A stretch of 64,000 bases of DNA from an uncultured Chlorobiota bacterium (GCA_947311255.1 CAMZKL010000006.1:62001-126000); one strand, 5' to 3'; numbered from the stretch's first letter, positions 35,891-45,518 are shown. Notes: a model not told the origin generated them from the letters alone. Numbers and translations are program-made.

Positions 35891-36307
35891 ATGAAAATAA
35901 AAATTTTTTATGAAGAGATAGAATCTTTCGCTCTTCAAGAAAACATACAAGATTGGATTGACAGTGCAATTCAAAATGAAAATTTGCAAACAGGAGAAAT
36001 AAATATAATCTTTTGTTCCGATGAATATCTTTTAAAAATGAATAAAGAACATTTAAAACATGACTTTTATACAGATATTATTACTTTCGACTATTGTGAA
36101 AACAGCATTGTTTCTGGCGATTTGTTTATAAGTAAACAAAGGGTAGAGGAAAATGCAAGAGAATTTGCTACAAGCTTTCGCAATGAAATAAACAGGGTAG
36201 TGATACACGGAATTTTACATTTAATTGGTTATAAAGATAAAACGAATGAGCAACAAAAAGAAATATCAACAAAAGAGGATTTTTATCTTTCTAAACTACA
36301 CGTTTAA
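35891..36307 (+). CDS. ybeY: Endoribonuclease YbeY (rRNA maturation factor)
   Basis: I set the start at the ATG 35891, because the ORF track start at TTG 35852 runs through a parS-like palindrome. The 138-residue product has the YbeY core INIIFCSDEYLLKMNKEHLKHDFYTDIITFDY, SGDLFISKQRVEENA and the zinc site VVIHGILHLIGYKDKT. The canonical motif is HGxLHLxGYDH; here the third His position is Asp within KDK, a variation common in Bacteroidota as far as I recall. YbeY processes 16S rRNA 3' ends and helps 70S quality control. It is followed by mnmG, with another parS-like site between. Confidence 0.92.
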   Translation: MKIKIFYEEIESFALQENIQDWIDSAIQNENLQTGEINIIFCSDEYLLKMNKEHLKHDFYTDIITFDYCENSIVSGDLFISKQRVEENAREFATSFRNEINRVVIHGILHLIGYKDKTNEQQKEISTKEDFYLSKLHV

Positions 36308-36349
36308 TAAACTATTTGTAACTTGCTAGTTATAAGTCTTTTTGAGCTT

Positions 36350-36365
36350 TGTTCCACGTGGAACG
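36350..36365. promoter_or_regulatory. parS-like site 2 (upstream of mnmG)
   Basis: tGTTCCACGTGGAACg carries the same perfect 14-bp palindrome as sites 1 and 3, in the 123-bp spacer between ybeY and mnmG. Confidence 0.8.
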
Positions 36366-36430
36366 GTTTGCTTAGGAAAAAAATTACTGTACCAACAGGG
36401 TCTTTTTTTTACCTTTAAAAAAAACACAGA

Positions 36431-38308
36431 ATGAATAATTATTATGATATAATAGTCATAGGAGCTGGACATGCCGGAAGTGAGGCTGCTGCCGCATCGG
36501 CAAATATGGGTTCAAAAACCCTGCTTATTACTATGGATATGTCGGCAATTGCAAAAATGTCATGTAACCCTGCAATAGGGGGCATTGCCAAAGGACAAAT
36601 TGTTCGTGAAATTGATGCATTAGGCGGTTATACTGGCATTGTAACAGACCTTACAAGCATACAGTTCCGTATGTTAAATCAATCTAAAGGTCCTGCAATG
36701 TGGAGTCCAAGAGCACAGTCAGATAGGGTAAAGTTTACAATAAAGTGGAGAGAAATGTTGGAACAAACCCCAAATCTTTCATTTTGGCAGGATATGGCAA
36801 GTTCGTTAATTATTGAGAAAAACAAAGTTGTCGGAGTTAAAACAAATTTAGGAAAAAAGTTTTATGCAAAAGCTGTAATTTTAACGAATGGAACTTTTTT
36901 AAATGGACTAATGCATGTTGGGCGTATTCAAATTCCGGGAGGAAGAGATGCTGATGCTCCTTCAAAAGGTATTTCTGAACAATTGGCAAAATACAATATT
37001 CCTGTTAAGAGAATGAAAACTGGAACTCCAGCACGTTTGGATGGAAGGACTATTGATTTTTCTAAAACTATTGAACAGCCAGGGGATGATTTAATTAGGA
37101 GTTTTTCATATTTGCCCAACATAAAAAACGTTTTAAAGCAACGTAACTGTTATATTGTATATACAAATTCAAATGTCCACGATGAGTTAAAGAAAGGTTT
37201 CAAATTTTCCCCACTTTTTACAGGAATTATCGATGGGGTAGGGCCAAGGTATTGTCCAAGTATTGAAGATAAACTTGTAACTTTTTCTGAAAAGAACTCA
37301 CATATGCTATTTTTAGAACCCGAGGGAGAAAAAACTGTTGAATATTATATTAATGGATTTTCATCATCTTTGCCTCTAGATGTTCAAGAAGAAGCCCTTC
37401 ATAGAATTAAAGGGCTTGAAAATGTTAAAATGTTTAGACCAGGTTATGCAATAGAATATGACTATTTTGACCCAACATTTCTAAATTTAACTTTGGAAAG
37501 TAAAAAAGTAGATAACTTATTTTTTGCTGGGCAAATAAATGGAACAACAGGATATGAAGAGGCTGCTGCACAAGGACTTATTGCAGGTATAAACGCATCT
37601 CTAAAAGTAAATAATAAAGAAGAGTTTGTTCTAAAACGAGATGAGGCATATATTGGAGTTTTAATTGATGACCTTATTAATAAGGGAGTTGATGAACCAT
37701 ACAGAATGTTTACATCACGTGCGGAATACAGAATTTTATTAAGACAAGATAATGCTGATTTTAGATTAACAGAAATGTCTTACAATATTGGATTAGCATC
37801 AGAAAAAAGATATAAATTAGTTAAAAAAAAGAAAGAAACAACAGATAAGATTATAGAATTTCTTAAAAAAACAAATATTAAGCCTTTGCAAATAAAAGAC
37901 CTTTTAGAAAGTTTAAAAACTCCGAAAATGAAGCAAACAGAGAAACTTCATAAAGTTTTACTTCGTCCTCAAATACATATTTCTCATCTTTTAGAAAATC
38001 ACCAAGAATTTAATAATTTTGTTGAAAATATTCTATCTGAAAGAAAAGAAGAAATATTAGAAAGTGTAGAAATTCAAATAAAATATGAAAGTTATATTGA
38101 AAGAGAAAGGCTTACCGCCGATAAATCTAACAGGTTAGAATATGTTAAAATACCAAAAAACTTTGATTTTGACAAACTATTGTCCATATCAACAGAAGCC
38201 CGACAAAAATTAAAAAAAATTGAACCAAAAAATATAGGTCAAGCCTCTAGAATATCGGGTGTTTCTCCTGCAGATATAAGTGCATTGTTAGTTTATTTTG
38301 GAAGATAA
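36431..38308 (+). CDS. mnmG: tRNA uridine-5-carboxymethylaminomethyl modification enzyme MnmG (GidA)
   Basis: The 625-residue FAD protein, with MnmE, modifies wobble U34 of certain tRNAs. The FAD motif [22 protein letters not shown] starts at residue 5. [22 protein letters not shown], then [58 protein letters not shown] and [16 protein letters not shown] follow, and the C-terminal helical domain ends [12 protein letters not shown]. Length is normal. mnmG is classically close to oriC and the parAB genes, which agrees with the parS-like sites on both sides. Confidence 0.97.
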   Translation: MNNYYDIIVIGAGHAGSEAAAASANMGSKTLLITMDMSAIAKMSCNPAIGGIAKGQIVREIDALGGYTGIVTDLTSIQFRMLNQSKGPAMWSPRAQSDRVKFTIKWREMLEQTPNLSFWQDMASSLIIEKNKVVGVKTNLGKKFYAKAVILTNGTFLNGLMHVGRIQIPGGRDADAPSKGISEQLAKYNIPVKRMKTGTPARLDGRTIDFSKTIEQPGDDLIRSFSYLPNIKNVLKQRNCYIVYTNSNVHDELKKGFKFSPLFTGIIDGVGPRYCPSIEDKLVTFSEKNSHMLFLEPEGEKTVEYYINGFSSSLPLDVQEEALHRIKGLENVKMFRPGYAIEYDYFDPTFLNLTLESKKVDNLFFAGQINGTTGYEEAAAQGLIAGINASLKVNNKEEFVLKRDEAYIGVLIDDLINKGVDEPYRMFTSRAEYRILLRQDNADFRLTEMSYNIGLASEKRYKLVKKKKETTDKIIEFLKKTNIKPLQIKDLLESLKTPKMKQTEKLHKVLLRPQIHISHLLENHQEFNNFVENILSERKEEILESVEIQIKYESYIERERLTADKSNRLEYVKIPKNFDFDKLLSISTEARQKLKKIEPKNIGQASRISGVSPADISALLVYFGR

Positions 38309-38377
38309 ACAACATACAACTCACAATTTTTTTTAACAAACAAACACAAACATTTAAATTTGAATTATTTATATTTG

Positions 38378-38393
38378 TGTTCCACGTGGAACT
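38378..38393. promoter_or_regulatory. parS-like site 3 (upstream of uvrC)
   Basis: tGTTCCACGTGGAACt is the third copy of the perfect palindrome, 7 bp before the uvrC ATG. The three copies fall within 2.5 kb. Confidence 0.8.
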
Positions 38394-38399
38394 ATTTTT

Positions 38400-40232
38400 A
38401 TGAATAAAATTTATAATATAAAACAACTTCTAAAAAAAGAAGCCCTAAAACTTCCAAAAGAACCTGGTGTTTATATTTATTATAATGATAAAGACATTGT
38501 AATTTATGTTGGGAAAGCAAAGAATTTAAAAAATCGAGTAAGTTCCTATTTTTTAAAAGATTATGATAACGCAAAAACAAAGATACTTGTAAAACACATT
38601 GTTCGTTTTGAGCATATAGTTGTTGAAACAGAAACAGATGCTTTGCTTTTAGAAAATAATCTAATTAAAAAATACCAACCTCGATATAATATAATGTTGA
38701 AAGATGACAAAACTTATCCTTGGATTTGTATTAAAAATGAACCTTTTCCAAGAGTTTTTCAAACACGAAACATTATTAAAGATGGTTCAAAATATTATGG
38801 ACCATATACTTCTGTACGCTTAGTGAGAGTTCTTACTAAAATGTTTAAAGAATTTTTTTTGCTAAGAACGTGTAAGCATAAACTTTCTGAAAACAATATT
38901 AAAAATAATAAATTTAAGGTTTGTCTTGAATATCATATAAACAATTGCAAAGCTCCGTGTGTAGGACTACAAACGCAAAAAGACTACGATGAAAAAATTG
39001 AACAAGTACATAATATTTTAAAAGGAAATTTTAAATCTGCAAAAGAATTTCTCAATTTGCAAATGAAGAACTATGCAAAAAATTTAGAATATGAAAAAGC
39101 TCAACAGATTAAAGAAAAATTAGCAACGCTTCAAGAATATCAAAGTAAATCTACCGTAATAACTTCAAAAGAAGGAAATTTTGATGTTTTTACTATTGAA
39201 GCCGATCAAAAGTATGCATATGTAAACTATCTTAAAGTTGTTAATGGTGCAATTATTAATGTTCATACGGTTGAATTACAAAAAAAATTAGATGAAAAAA
39301 ACGAAGATATTTTGCCCTATGCAATTGTTCAAATTATTGATAATCAACAGTCTGGATTAAGTGAAATAAAAGAATTAATTTTACCTTTTAATATTAAATT
39401 TCCTTTTGCTGAACTTAAAATAACTATTCCAAAAATAGGGGACAAACAGAAACTTATTGAGCTTTCTAAAAGAAACGCAAAGTACTTTAGATTAGATAAA
39501 ATTAAGAAGAGAACGCTGCTTTCTGCTAACAGAAGAACAGACGAGATTTTGCAAACGATGCAAAAAGATTTAAGAATGAGAGAACTGCCTCGCCATATTG
39601 AATGTTTTGACAATTCAAATATTCAAGGGACAAATGCTGTTGCTGCATGTGTAGTTTTTATGAACACGAAACCCGCAAAAAAAGAATATCGTAGATTCAA
39701 CATAAAAACAGTTGTTGGCCCAGATGATTATGCTTCAATGGAGGAGGTGATTTACAGAAGATATAAACGCTTACTTAAAGAAAAACAAGAGCTTCCTCAG
39801 TTAATAATTATTGATGGAGGAAAAGGACAGTTAAGTTCTGCGGTAAATAGTTTAAAGAAACTTAATCTTTTTGGCAAAATTACCATATTGGGAATAGCAA
39901 AGCGTCTAGAAGAATTGTTTTTTCCCGGTGATTCTATTCCTCTTTACTTGGATAAAAATTCTATAACACTAAAAATTATTCAACATGCAAGAAATGAAGC
40001 ACACAGATTTGGAATCGAATTTCATAGAAATAAGCGTTCTAAAAATTTTATAAAATCAGAGTTAGAAAATATTCCGGGAGTAGGAACAAAAACAATTTCT
40101 GATTTATTTAAAGTTTTTAATTCTGTCAAAGAAATTTCTGAATCTAAAAAGGAAAAGTTAGAAAAAGCTGTTGGCAAAAAACGAGCAGAAAGAATTTTCA
40201 CATATTTCTCAAATAAAACTAATAAAATATAG
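38400..40232 (+). CDS. uvrC: UvrABC excinuclease subunit C
   Basis: The 610-residue nuclease makes the dual incisions of nucleotide excision repair. An N-terminal GIY-YIG domain (EPGVYIYYNDKDIVIYVGKAKNLKNRVSSYF) is followed by KYQPRYNIMLKDDKTYPWICI, a central UVR motif (EYEKAQQIKEKLATLQEYQ, about residue 225), the RNase H-like C-terminal domain (HIECFDNSNIQGTNAVAACVVF, GPDDYASMEEVIYRRY, IIDGGKGQLSSA) and a helix-hairpin-helix end (LENIPGVGTKTISDLFKVF). Length and order are standard. The start ATG lies directly after parS-like site 3. Confidence 0.96.
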   Translation: MNKIYNIKQLLKKEALKLPKEPGVYIYYNDKDIVIYVGKAKNLKNRVSSYFLKDYDNAKTKILVKHIVRFEHIVVETETDALLLENNLIKKYQPRYNIMLKDDKTYPWICIKNEPFPRVFQTRNIIKDGSKYYGPYTSVRLVRVLTKMFKEFFLLRTCKHKLSENNIKNNKFKVCLEYHINNCKAPCVGLQTQKDYDEKIEQVHNILKGNFKSAKEFLNLQMKNYAKNLEYEKAQQIKEKLATLQEYQSKSTVITSKEGNFDVFTIEADQKYAYVNYLKVVNGAIINVHTVELQKKLDEKNEDILPYAIVQIIDNQQSGLSEIKELILPFNIKFPFAELKITIPKIGDKQKLIELSKRNAKYFRLDKIKKRTLLSANRRTDEILQTMQKDLRMRELPRHIECFDNSNIQGTNAVAACVVFMNTKPAKKEYRRFNIKTVVGPDDYASMEEVIYRRYKRLLKEKQELPQLIIIDGGKGQLSSAVNSLKKLNLFGKITILGIAKRLEELFFPGDSIPLYLDKNSITLKIIQHARNEAHRFGIEFHRNKRSKNFIKSELENIPGVGTKTISDLFKVFNSVKEISESKKEKLEKAVGKKRAERIFTYFSNKTNKI

Positions 40233-40472
40233 TTTTTTCTTCTCTTTTAATAAAATTTCATAACAAAAGACACGTTGTTTAATTGCCTTATTATCAGCAA
40301 GTTAAGGGGCATAATGTATAGTTTTAACTCAAATTCCTTCTTTTGTTTTTTTATAGTATGAATAATTGGTGGAAAAATAAAATCTAGAAGACTTCTTTTT
40401 TAGAAAAAGAACATTGAAAATTTAGCATTTTTTTAATAATTTTTTTAAAAACTCAACTAAAAAAATGATTTT

Positions 40473-41201
40473 TTATTTTTTAACTTTATAAATAAAATTA
40501 TAATCTTTAATAATTTTCTCCAAAAATAACAAAGGAATATCAAGAGATCTAATACCTGCTTTTTCTTTTATAGCAGTTGCAGTATCTTTAAGCATTGATA
40601 TTGCAGATTCATTTGTAAGATTTTTTTTATAATGAGCAATTACATCTTTAATTGTCTGAATATCAGAGTTTTCTAGCATTTCTGTTTCTGGGAATGAAAG
40701 TTGATATTCCTCTGGAAGGTCAACATATATTGTGTTTTTTAGAGAATTTTTTCTTTTTAGACTAATAACAGAAGTTTTGGCAACTAAATCTCCAAGCCTT
40801 TGTCCTTTTCCATTAACAGCAATTGTTATCATAGCAACAGAGCCATACAGAAAATTTACATCAATTAAGCGAAAAACCCAGCGAATAAGATAACTCCCAA
40901 CAGTAGGCTGTCCTCCATCAATTTTTTCAACTTTAATTTTTATTGCCTTTTTTCCTAAACTTTGACCATTCATAAAAATTTCTGATAAAAGAGAATAAAA
41001 GAATACCGGAATTATTAAAATAACAGTAAATATATCTTTGCTTTTAGAACCATTAAAAGCATCTGATATTATAAAGATAATCATTACATAGGAAAAAATA
41101 ACAAAATAGTCAATTAACTGAGAACCAATACGTTCTCCAATATTTGCTAAATCTTTTTTTATAATAACATTTTGTCCTGTTTCAATTCCTAATTGTTTCA
41201 T
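40473..41201 (-). CDS. RDD-family membrane protein
   Basis: The 242-residue protein has about three to four membrane helices in the first 145 residues with the RDD marks: IGERIGSQLIDYFVIF, GQSLGKKAIKIKVEKIDGGQPTVGSYLIRWVFRLIDV and NGKGQRLGDLVAKTSVI. About 90 residues of soluble C-terminal tail follow. It is divergent from the SpoIIM-like gene (87 bp apart), and RDD plus SpoIIM proteins regularly accompany MoxR/DUF4129 operons in Bacteroidota, so it probably belongs to the same system. The molecular role of RDD proteins there is unknown. Confidence 0.88.
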   Translation of the reverse strand: MKQLGIETGQNVIIKKDLANIGERIGSQLIDYFVIFSYVMIIFIISDAFNGSKSKDIFTVILIIPVFFYSLLSEIFMNGQSLGKKAIKIKVEKIDGGQPTVGSYLIRWVFRLIDVNFLYGSVAMITIAVNGKGQRLGDLVAKTSVISLKRKNSLKNTIYVDLPEEYQLSFPETEMLENSDIQTIKDVIAHYKKNLTNESAISMLKDTATAIKEKAGIRSLDIPLLFLEKIIKDYNFIYKVKK

Positions 41202-41227
41202 AATTTTGAAATTCTAAATTTGAAATA

Positions 41228-41235
41228 CAAAAATA
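41228..41235 (-). promoter_or_regulatory. Possible -7 element of the RDD gene
   Basis: On the minus strand TATTTTTG fits TANNTTTG, about 27 bp upstream of the RDD ATG. The -33 box is at an unusual spacing, so confidence is moderate. Confidence 0.4.
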
Positions 41236-41258
41236 ACAAAAAATTTGAGCAATTTTGT

Positions 41259-41266
41259 TAGATTTG
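41259..41266 (+). promoter_or_regulatory. Possible -7 element of the SpoIIM/MoxR operon
   Basis: TAGATTTG fits TANNTTTG, with transcription starting near 41272, about 17 nt before the SpoIIM-like ATG. No clean -33 box is seen. It would drive the nine-kilobase membrane/MoxR operon. Confidence 0.4.
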
Positions 41267-41288
41267 TGAGTTCCTAAACTTCTTATAA

Positions 41289-42260
41289 ATGAAAGAAATA
41301 GTTTTTTTAAATGAAAATGCCGAACGTTGGAAACAATTTGAAAAGATTTTAAATAAAAAATCCAAAAATAATCCGGATTTATATGCAGACCTTTTTATTA
41401 AGATTACAGATGATTTATCATATGCACAAACATACTTTCCAAATAGCGAAACAGAAGACTATCTGAATATTCTTGCTTCAAGAACGCATCAATTAATATA
41501 TAAAAATAAAAAAGAAAAAAAGGGAAGACTAGCTTTTTTTTGGAAATATGAAATACCAAAGGAGCTTTTGGTTTCTAGAAAATATATATTTTATTCACTA
41601 ATTATTTTTTTTGTAACAGTTCTTATTGGTGTTGTTTCTTCGGCAAACGATGGTGAATATTCTAGACTTATTCTTGGAGATTCATACGTAAACATGACAA
41701 TAGACAATATTGAAAAAGGGGACCCAATGGGGGTTTATAAAGATACCGATAGTTTGTCAATGTTTGTGTTAATTGCCATAAATAATGTTAAAGTAATGAT
41801 AATGGTCTATCTTCTTGGATTAATTTTATCTATTGGATCAATTTATTATATTTTTGTTCATGGAATAATGATTGGAACATTTCATTATATTTTTTACCAA
41901 TATAATGTTCTTGAAGAATCTTTAATAACTGTTTGGATACACGGAACAGTTGAAATATTTACACTAGTTGTGTCTGGAGGTGCAGGTATAATGCTTGGAA
42001 ATAGCATCCTTTTTCCTGGAACTTATTCAAGAAAACAATCTTTTTTGAGAGGAGCAAAAAGTACTACAAAAATTATAGTTGCCTTAATTCCTTTTATAAT
42101 TTTTGCTGCTTTTTTAGAAGGTTTTGTTACAAGGCATTCAGAATGGAACGATATAATAAGAATTGGAATAATTGTTTTGTCAATGGCAATGATAATTTGG
42201 TATTTCTTTATTTATCCTGAAAAAAATAAAAATAGAATTAAATCAATACAACAGATTTAG
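41289..42260 (+). CDS. SpoIIM-family (stage II sporulation M-like) membrane protein
   Basis: The 323-residue protein has a soluble N-terminal domain (FLNENAERWKQFEKILNKKSKNNPDLYADLFIKITDDLSYAQTYFPNSETEDYLNILASRTHQLIY) and about six membrane helices. VFVLIAINNVKVMIMVYLLGLILSIGSIYYIFVHGIMIGTFHY and the HGTVEIFTLVVSGGAGIMLG stretch are the SpoIIM/DUF95 signature. In spore-formers this protein belongs to the DMP peptidoglycan hydrolase complex, but Bacteroidota do not sporulate and its role there is unknown. It is the first gene of the rightward operon leading to MoxR. Confidence 0.88.
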   Translation: MKEIVFLNENAERWKQFEKILNKKSKNNPDLYADLFIKITDDLSYAQTYFPNSETEDYLNILASRTHQLIYKNKKEKKGRLAFFWKYEIPKELLVSRKYIFYSLIIFFVTVLIGVVSSANDGEYSRLILGDSYVNMTIDNIEKGDPMGVYKDTDSLSMFVLIAINNVKVMIMVYLLGLILSIGSIYYIFVHGIMIGTFHYIFYQYNVLEESLITVWIHGTVEIFTLVVSGGAGIMLGNSILFPGTYSRKQSFLRGAKSTTKIIVALIPFIIFAAFLEGFVTRHSEWNDIIRIGIIVLSMAMIIWYFFIYPEKNKNRIKSIQQI

Positions 42261-42322
42261 TTTTTTTATATCTTTTTCAAAACTAAAAGATAAAATTATA
42301 ATATGTAAATTGTTAAAAAAAC

Positions 42323-43372
42323 ATGGAAAAAAAGAAAAAAGAAAACGTAGATTTTATAAAAAACAGAGATTTTGGTGATAAACTGGGAATTCCAATTTTT
42401 TTCTTTATTCAAGAATTTAAATTTTTATCTTTAATAATTCTTCGTTTTGTAGGACCTTGGTTAGCAATTGTTATTTTAGTAACATCTTTGATTTCAAATT
42501 CAATATATAAGGCTTCAATTTCAAATACAGAACCAACAGAAATAGTTATTTTATATGGGTTTTTAATCTTATTGTTTTTAATGATAGGGTTTTTGGTGTC
42601 TATTGCAACAACCCATAGTTATATTCGCTTATATGTAAAAGAAGGAAAAGGGAATTTTACAATTGATGATGTTGGAAACTTAATCAAAAAGAAAATTTTT
42701 AAAATATTCTTTGGTGGAATTTTGATTTCTCTAATTGTTGTTGTAGGCTTCTTCTTTTTTTATATTCCGGGTATATATTTGACAATTGCAATGTCCTTTT
42801 TCTCAATTGTAATTGTTTATGAAGATGCAAAAATAAGAGAATCAATAAGCAGAAGTTTTAAAATTATTAAAGGTCATTGGTGGGAAACTTTTGGATTGAT
42901 ATTTATTTTTGGACTAATTGTTGGTTTTGCTTCTTACGTGTTTATCATTCCTATTTATGTTGTTTTTATTGTTGCTGCTATAGGAGGTAAAACCATTGGT
43001 GTTGGTTCTGTTATTGTATTAGTTTTATTTATATCTTTATATTTTGTAGCTTATATGTTTTTTGTTTCCTTAAAACAAACAATAATTGCAGTTCAGTATT
43101 TTAGTCTGATTACAAATAAAGAAGGTTTGGGTTTAAAAGAAAGAATAGCTTCAATAAATAAAGAAAAAGAGATAATAAAAGAAGATATTTTTGAAGAAAA
43201 AACTGAAAACGAGGAAAAATGGGAAGAGCTTTTAGAAAAACACAAAAATAAAACTGTTGAAACAAAGGAAAAACAAACAAAAAAAGAAGACAAATCAACC
43301 AAGAGTTCTGACGATGAACAAAACAGATTTCTAGATAGTAACGATAACAATAGATTTAAACAAAAATTTTAA
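42323..43372 (+). CDS. Multi-pass membrane protein with conserved NRF...RF tail (paralog 1)
   Basis: The 349-residue protein has about six to seven membrane helices, with phrases SRSFKIIKGHWWETFGLIFIFG and FSIVIVYEDAKIRESISRS, recalling the DUF7544/glycerophosphodiesterase-membrane-domain group. Its first 30 residues (NRDFGDKLGIPIFFFIQEFK) resemble those of the next gene (ERDFGEIISVTISFFIQEIK), and both have SRSF..IKGHWW, so the two are paralogs. A charged linker with EKWEELLEKHK leads to the C-terminal tail NRFLDSNDNNRFKQKF, also found in variant form in the next two proteins. I cannot assign a function. Confidence 0.8.
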   Translation: MEKKKKENVDFIKNRDFGDKLGIPIFFFIQEFKFLSLIILRFVGPWLAIVILVTSLISNSIYKASISNTEPTEIVILYGFLILLFLMIGFLVSIATTHSYIRLYVKEGKGNFTIDDVGNLIKKKIFKIFFGGILISLIVVVGFFFFYIPGIYLTIAMSFFSIVIVYEDAKIRESISRSFKIIKGHWWETFGLIFIFGLIVGFASYVFIIPIYVVFIVAAIGGKTIGVGSVIVLVLFISLYFVAYMFFVSLKQTIIAVQYFSLITNKEGLGLKERIASINKEKEIIKEDIFEEKTENEEKWEELLEKHKNKTVETKEKQTKKEDKSTKSSDDEQNRFLDSNDNNRFKQKF

Positions 43373-43383
43373 AAATTACAAAA

Positions 43384-44472
43384 ATGAACAAACAAGACAT
43401 AAAAATATTTCAGGAAAGAGATTTTGGAGAAATAATAAGCGTAACAATATCTTTTTTTATACAAGAGATTAAATCAATAATTATGGTTTTACTATATTTT
43501 GTAGGCCCCTTTGTTCTCATAAGTTCAGTTTTATCTTCATACTTTAATCTAGGAACAGTAAATGATTTTACAAAAATGATTGAAATCTTTAAAGGGAATA
43601 ATATAACGCAAACCACACAAAATTCAGGAGGTACATTTATAATAATACTTTCTAACCTTTTACAAGGAATTATGCTATATACTGTTATTGGTGTATATGC
43701 TAAACTCTATTCTGAAAAAGGAAAAGGAAACTTTGAAATGCAAGATATTTGGAATGAATTATCAAAAAGATACTTTTCGGTTCTTGGCGGACAAATTTTA
43801 GCCGGACTAATGGTTGTTGCCGGATTTATTTTATTAATTATTCCGGGCTTTTATCTTTTAATTGCTGTGTCTCTTCTTTTTGTTGTTATTGTTTTTGAAG
43901 AACTTAGCATTGGAGATTCAATTTCAAGATCATTTGTTCTTATAAAAGGTCATTGGTGGTTTACTTTTGGAACTTTTATTGTTATTGGAATTTTAACATC
44001 AGTTTTATCTGCAATGTTTGTGGGAGCAATTGGTGCAGCATCTTTAATAGGAAGCAACCAGCTTGTAACTACACTTTTTAATGTTATAATTGGCTTTGGA
44101 AGTGTTATCATTTCTGCAGTATCTGTTTTTCTTCCAATATTTTTATACGCTTCTTTTGTTACAAAAAAAGAAAACCCAACACTTCTAGATAGAATTACAA
44201 ACATAAACCAAAATAATGAAAACAATTCTAATATTTTTGAAGAATCAAAAGTTTTAGAACAAGAAGATATAAAAAATGAAGAACAAAAGACAAAAAACGA
44301 AAATGATTGGGAAGAATTACTAGACAAACACAAAAAAACAATAGATAAAAACAAAGAAAATACTGACAAAATTATAGAAGAAGAAGAAAGTAATGAAGTT
44401 AAAAAATCGAAAACTGAAAAAAATAGATTTGAGGACGAAAATGAGAACGACAGATTTAAACCAAAATATTAA
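43384..44472 (+). CDS. Multi-pass membrane protein with conserved NRF...RF tail (paralog 2)
   Basis: The 362-residue protein follows its paralog by 11 bp. It has about six membrane helices and the shared motifs ERDFGEIISVTISFFIQEIK, EELSIGDSISRSFVLIKGHWWFTFGTFIVIG, and a charged linker with NDWEELLDKHKK. The last residues, NRFEDENENDRFKPKY, match the tail of paralog 1 closely. Tandem duplication with retention of only a few motifs (N-terminus, SRSF..IKGHWW, WEELL.KHK, tail) suggests these are the functional parts. The function is unknown; the context is the MoxR operon. Confidence 0.8.
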   Translation: MNKQDIKIFQERDFGEIISVTISFFIQEIKSIIMVLLYFVGPFVLISSVLSSYFNLGTVNDFTKMIEIFKGNNITQTTQNSGGTFIIILSNLLQGIMLYTVIGVYAKLYSEKGKGNFEMQDIWNELSKRYFSVLGGQILAGLMVVAGFILLIIPGFYLLIAVSLLFVVIVFEELSIGDSISRSFVLIKGHWWFTFGTFIVIGILTSVLSAMFVGAIGAASLIGSNQLVTTLFNVIIGFGSVIISAVSVFLPIFLYASFVTKKENPTLLDRITNINQNNENNSNIFEESKVLEQEDIKNEEQKTKNENDWEELLDKHKKTIDKNKENTDKIIEEEESNEVKKSKTEKNRFEDENENDRFKPKY

Positions 44473-44564
44473 TTAATGCTTTTTTTAGTATCATAGTAAA
44501 ATGTTTTATTGAATACTAAAAATATGATTCTAAATATTTTTAAGAATGGATATAAAAAAATAGA

Positions 44565-45509
44565 ATGGCAACAAACCAAAATACAAAACAAAACGAAGAA
44601 TTTAAAGGTTTTAAAATAAAAAAAGGTTCAAAACACATCCTTATTCTTTTAGAAAACAGAAAAGTTTTTTTGTCTTTTCTCTTGCTAGTTGTTTTTCCAA
44701 TAATTGTTTTACAAACAACTATAGAATACTATAATTATGAAATAACAGGAATTTCTATAAATTGGTATTTTTTACAATGGTTAATTATTGCACCATTTTC
44801 CATTTTAATTTATTCAATAGTTATGTTGTTTACAATGTCATACACAACACTTCGAAAAATTAAAGGGGAAAACAAAATATCTTTTCTCTGTATAAGAAAA
44901 CTAATTCCTGAAATTGCTAAAAAAACATTATTTTCTGTTGTTTTTGTTGCACTTATATTTACTGTTCTAAAAACAATAATGTTTATTGTCCCATTTGTTT
45001 TTTTAATAATCTTCCCAATATCTGCAATAGCAACACTTTATAATAAAGATATTTTAAATTCTGATATTATAAAAATATCAAAAGAATATAGAAAAACAAA
45101 AGGAGGACAAAAACACATAGGAACACTAATTTTAGTTGGAATCATAACATTTATTGCTTTTAGTATATTGTTTTTTGTTTTCACAGGACTTACTTCAAGT
45201 TTTAATATAGGTTACTATCTAAATAATATTATAATTCAATCTGTTAATGAGCTTTTTACTTCAACAGGACTTTTTATTATTTTTGTTTATATAAATACCA
45301 TATATTCTGAAAAAGTTTTTAATATACCAAGCAATATTCATAAAAAGGCAATTGAAATATTATCTGGAACCAAAAGAGAGGAAAAAAACAGAAGAAAAAA
45401 TTTTAGAAAAAAGAATAATAAATTAAGTTTTAAAAACGATAAAGTAAAAGAGAAAAACAGATTTGAAGAAGACCATAGCTTTAATAGGTTTGAAAACACA
45501 AAATTTTAA
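44565..45509 (+). CDS. Multi-pass membrane protein with NRF...RF tail (third member)
   Basis: The 314-residue protein has about six membrane helices and little overall similarity to the two upstream paralogs, but it ends EKNRFEEDHSFNRFENTKF, the same tail type, after a strongly basic stretch (RREEKNRRKNFRKKNNKLSFKNDKVK-like). It lies in the same operon, after a 92-bp spacer. The family is not recognised. Sharing only the terminal tail with otherwise different membrane proteins suggests the tail is a docking or sorting signal; this is inference. Confidence 0.75.
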   Translation: MATNQNTKQNEEFKGFKIKKGSKHILILLENRKVFLSFLLLVVFPIIVLQTTIEYYNYEITGISINWYFLQWLIIAPFSILIYSIVMLFTMSYTTLRKIKGENKISFLCIRKLIPEIAKKTLFSVVFVALIFTVLKTIMFIVPFVFLIIFPISAIATLYNKDILNSDIIKISKEYRKTKGGQKHIGTLILVGIITFIAFSILFFVFTGLTSSFNIGYYLNNIIIQSVNELFTSTGLFIIFVYINTIYSEKVFNIPSNIHKKAIEILSGTKREEKNRRKNFRKKNNKLSFKNDKVKEKNRFEEDHSFNRFENTKF

Positions 45510-45518
45510 CTAATCTTA

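Noticed and set aside
43093-44369. Minus-strand ORFs rich in Phe and Ser opposite the tail-bearing membrane proteins
   Set aside because: They are complements of Glu/Lys-rich and hydrophobic codons on the plus strand, with no independent start signals.
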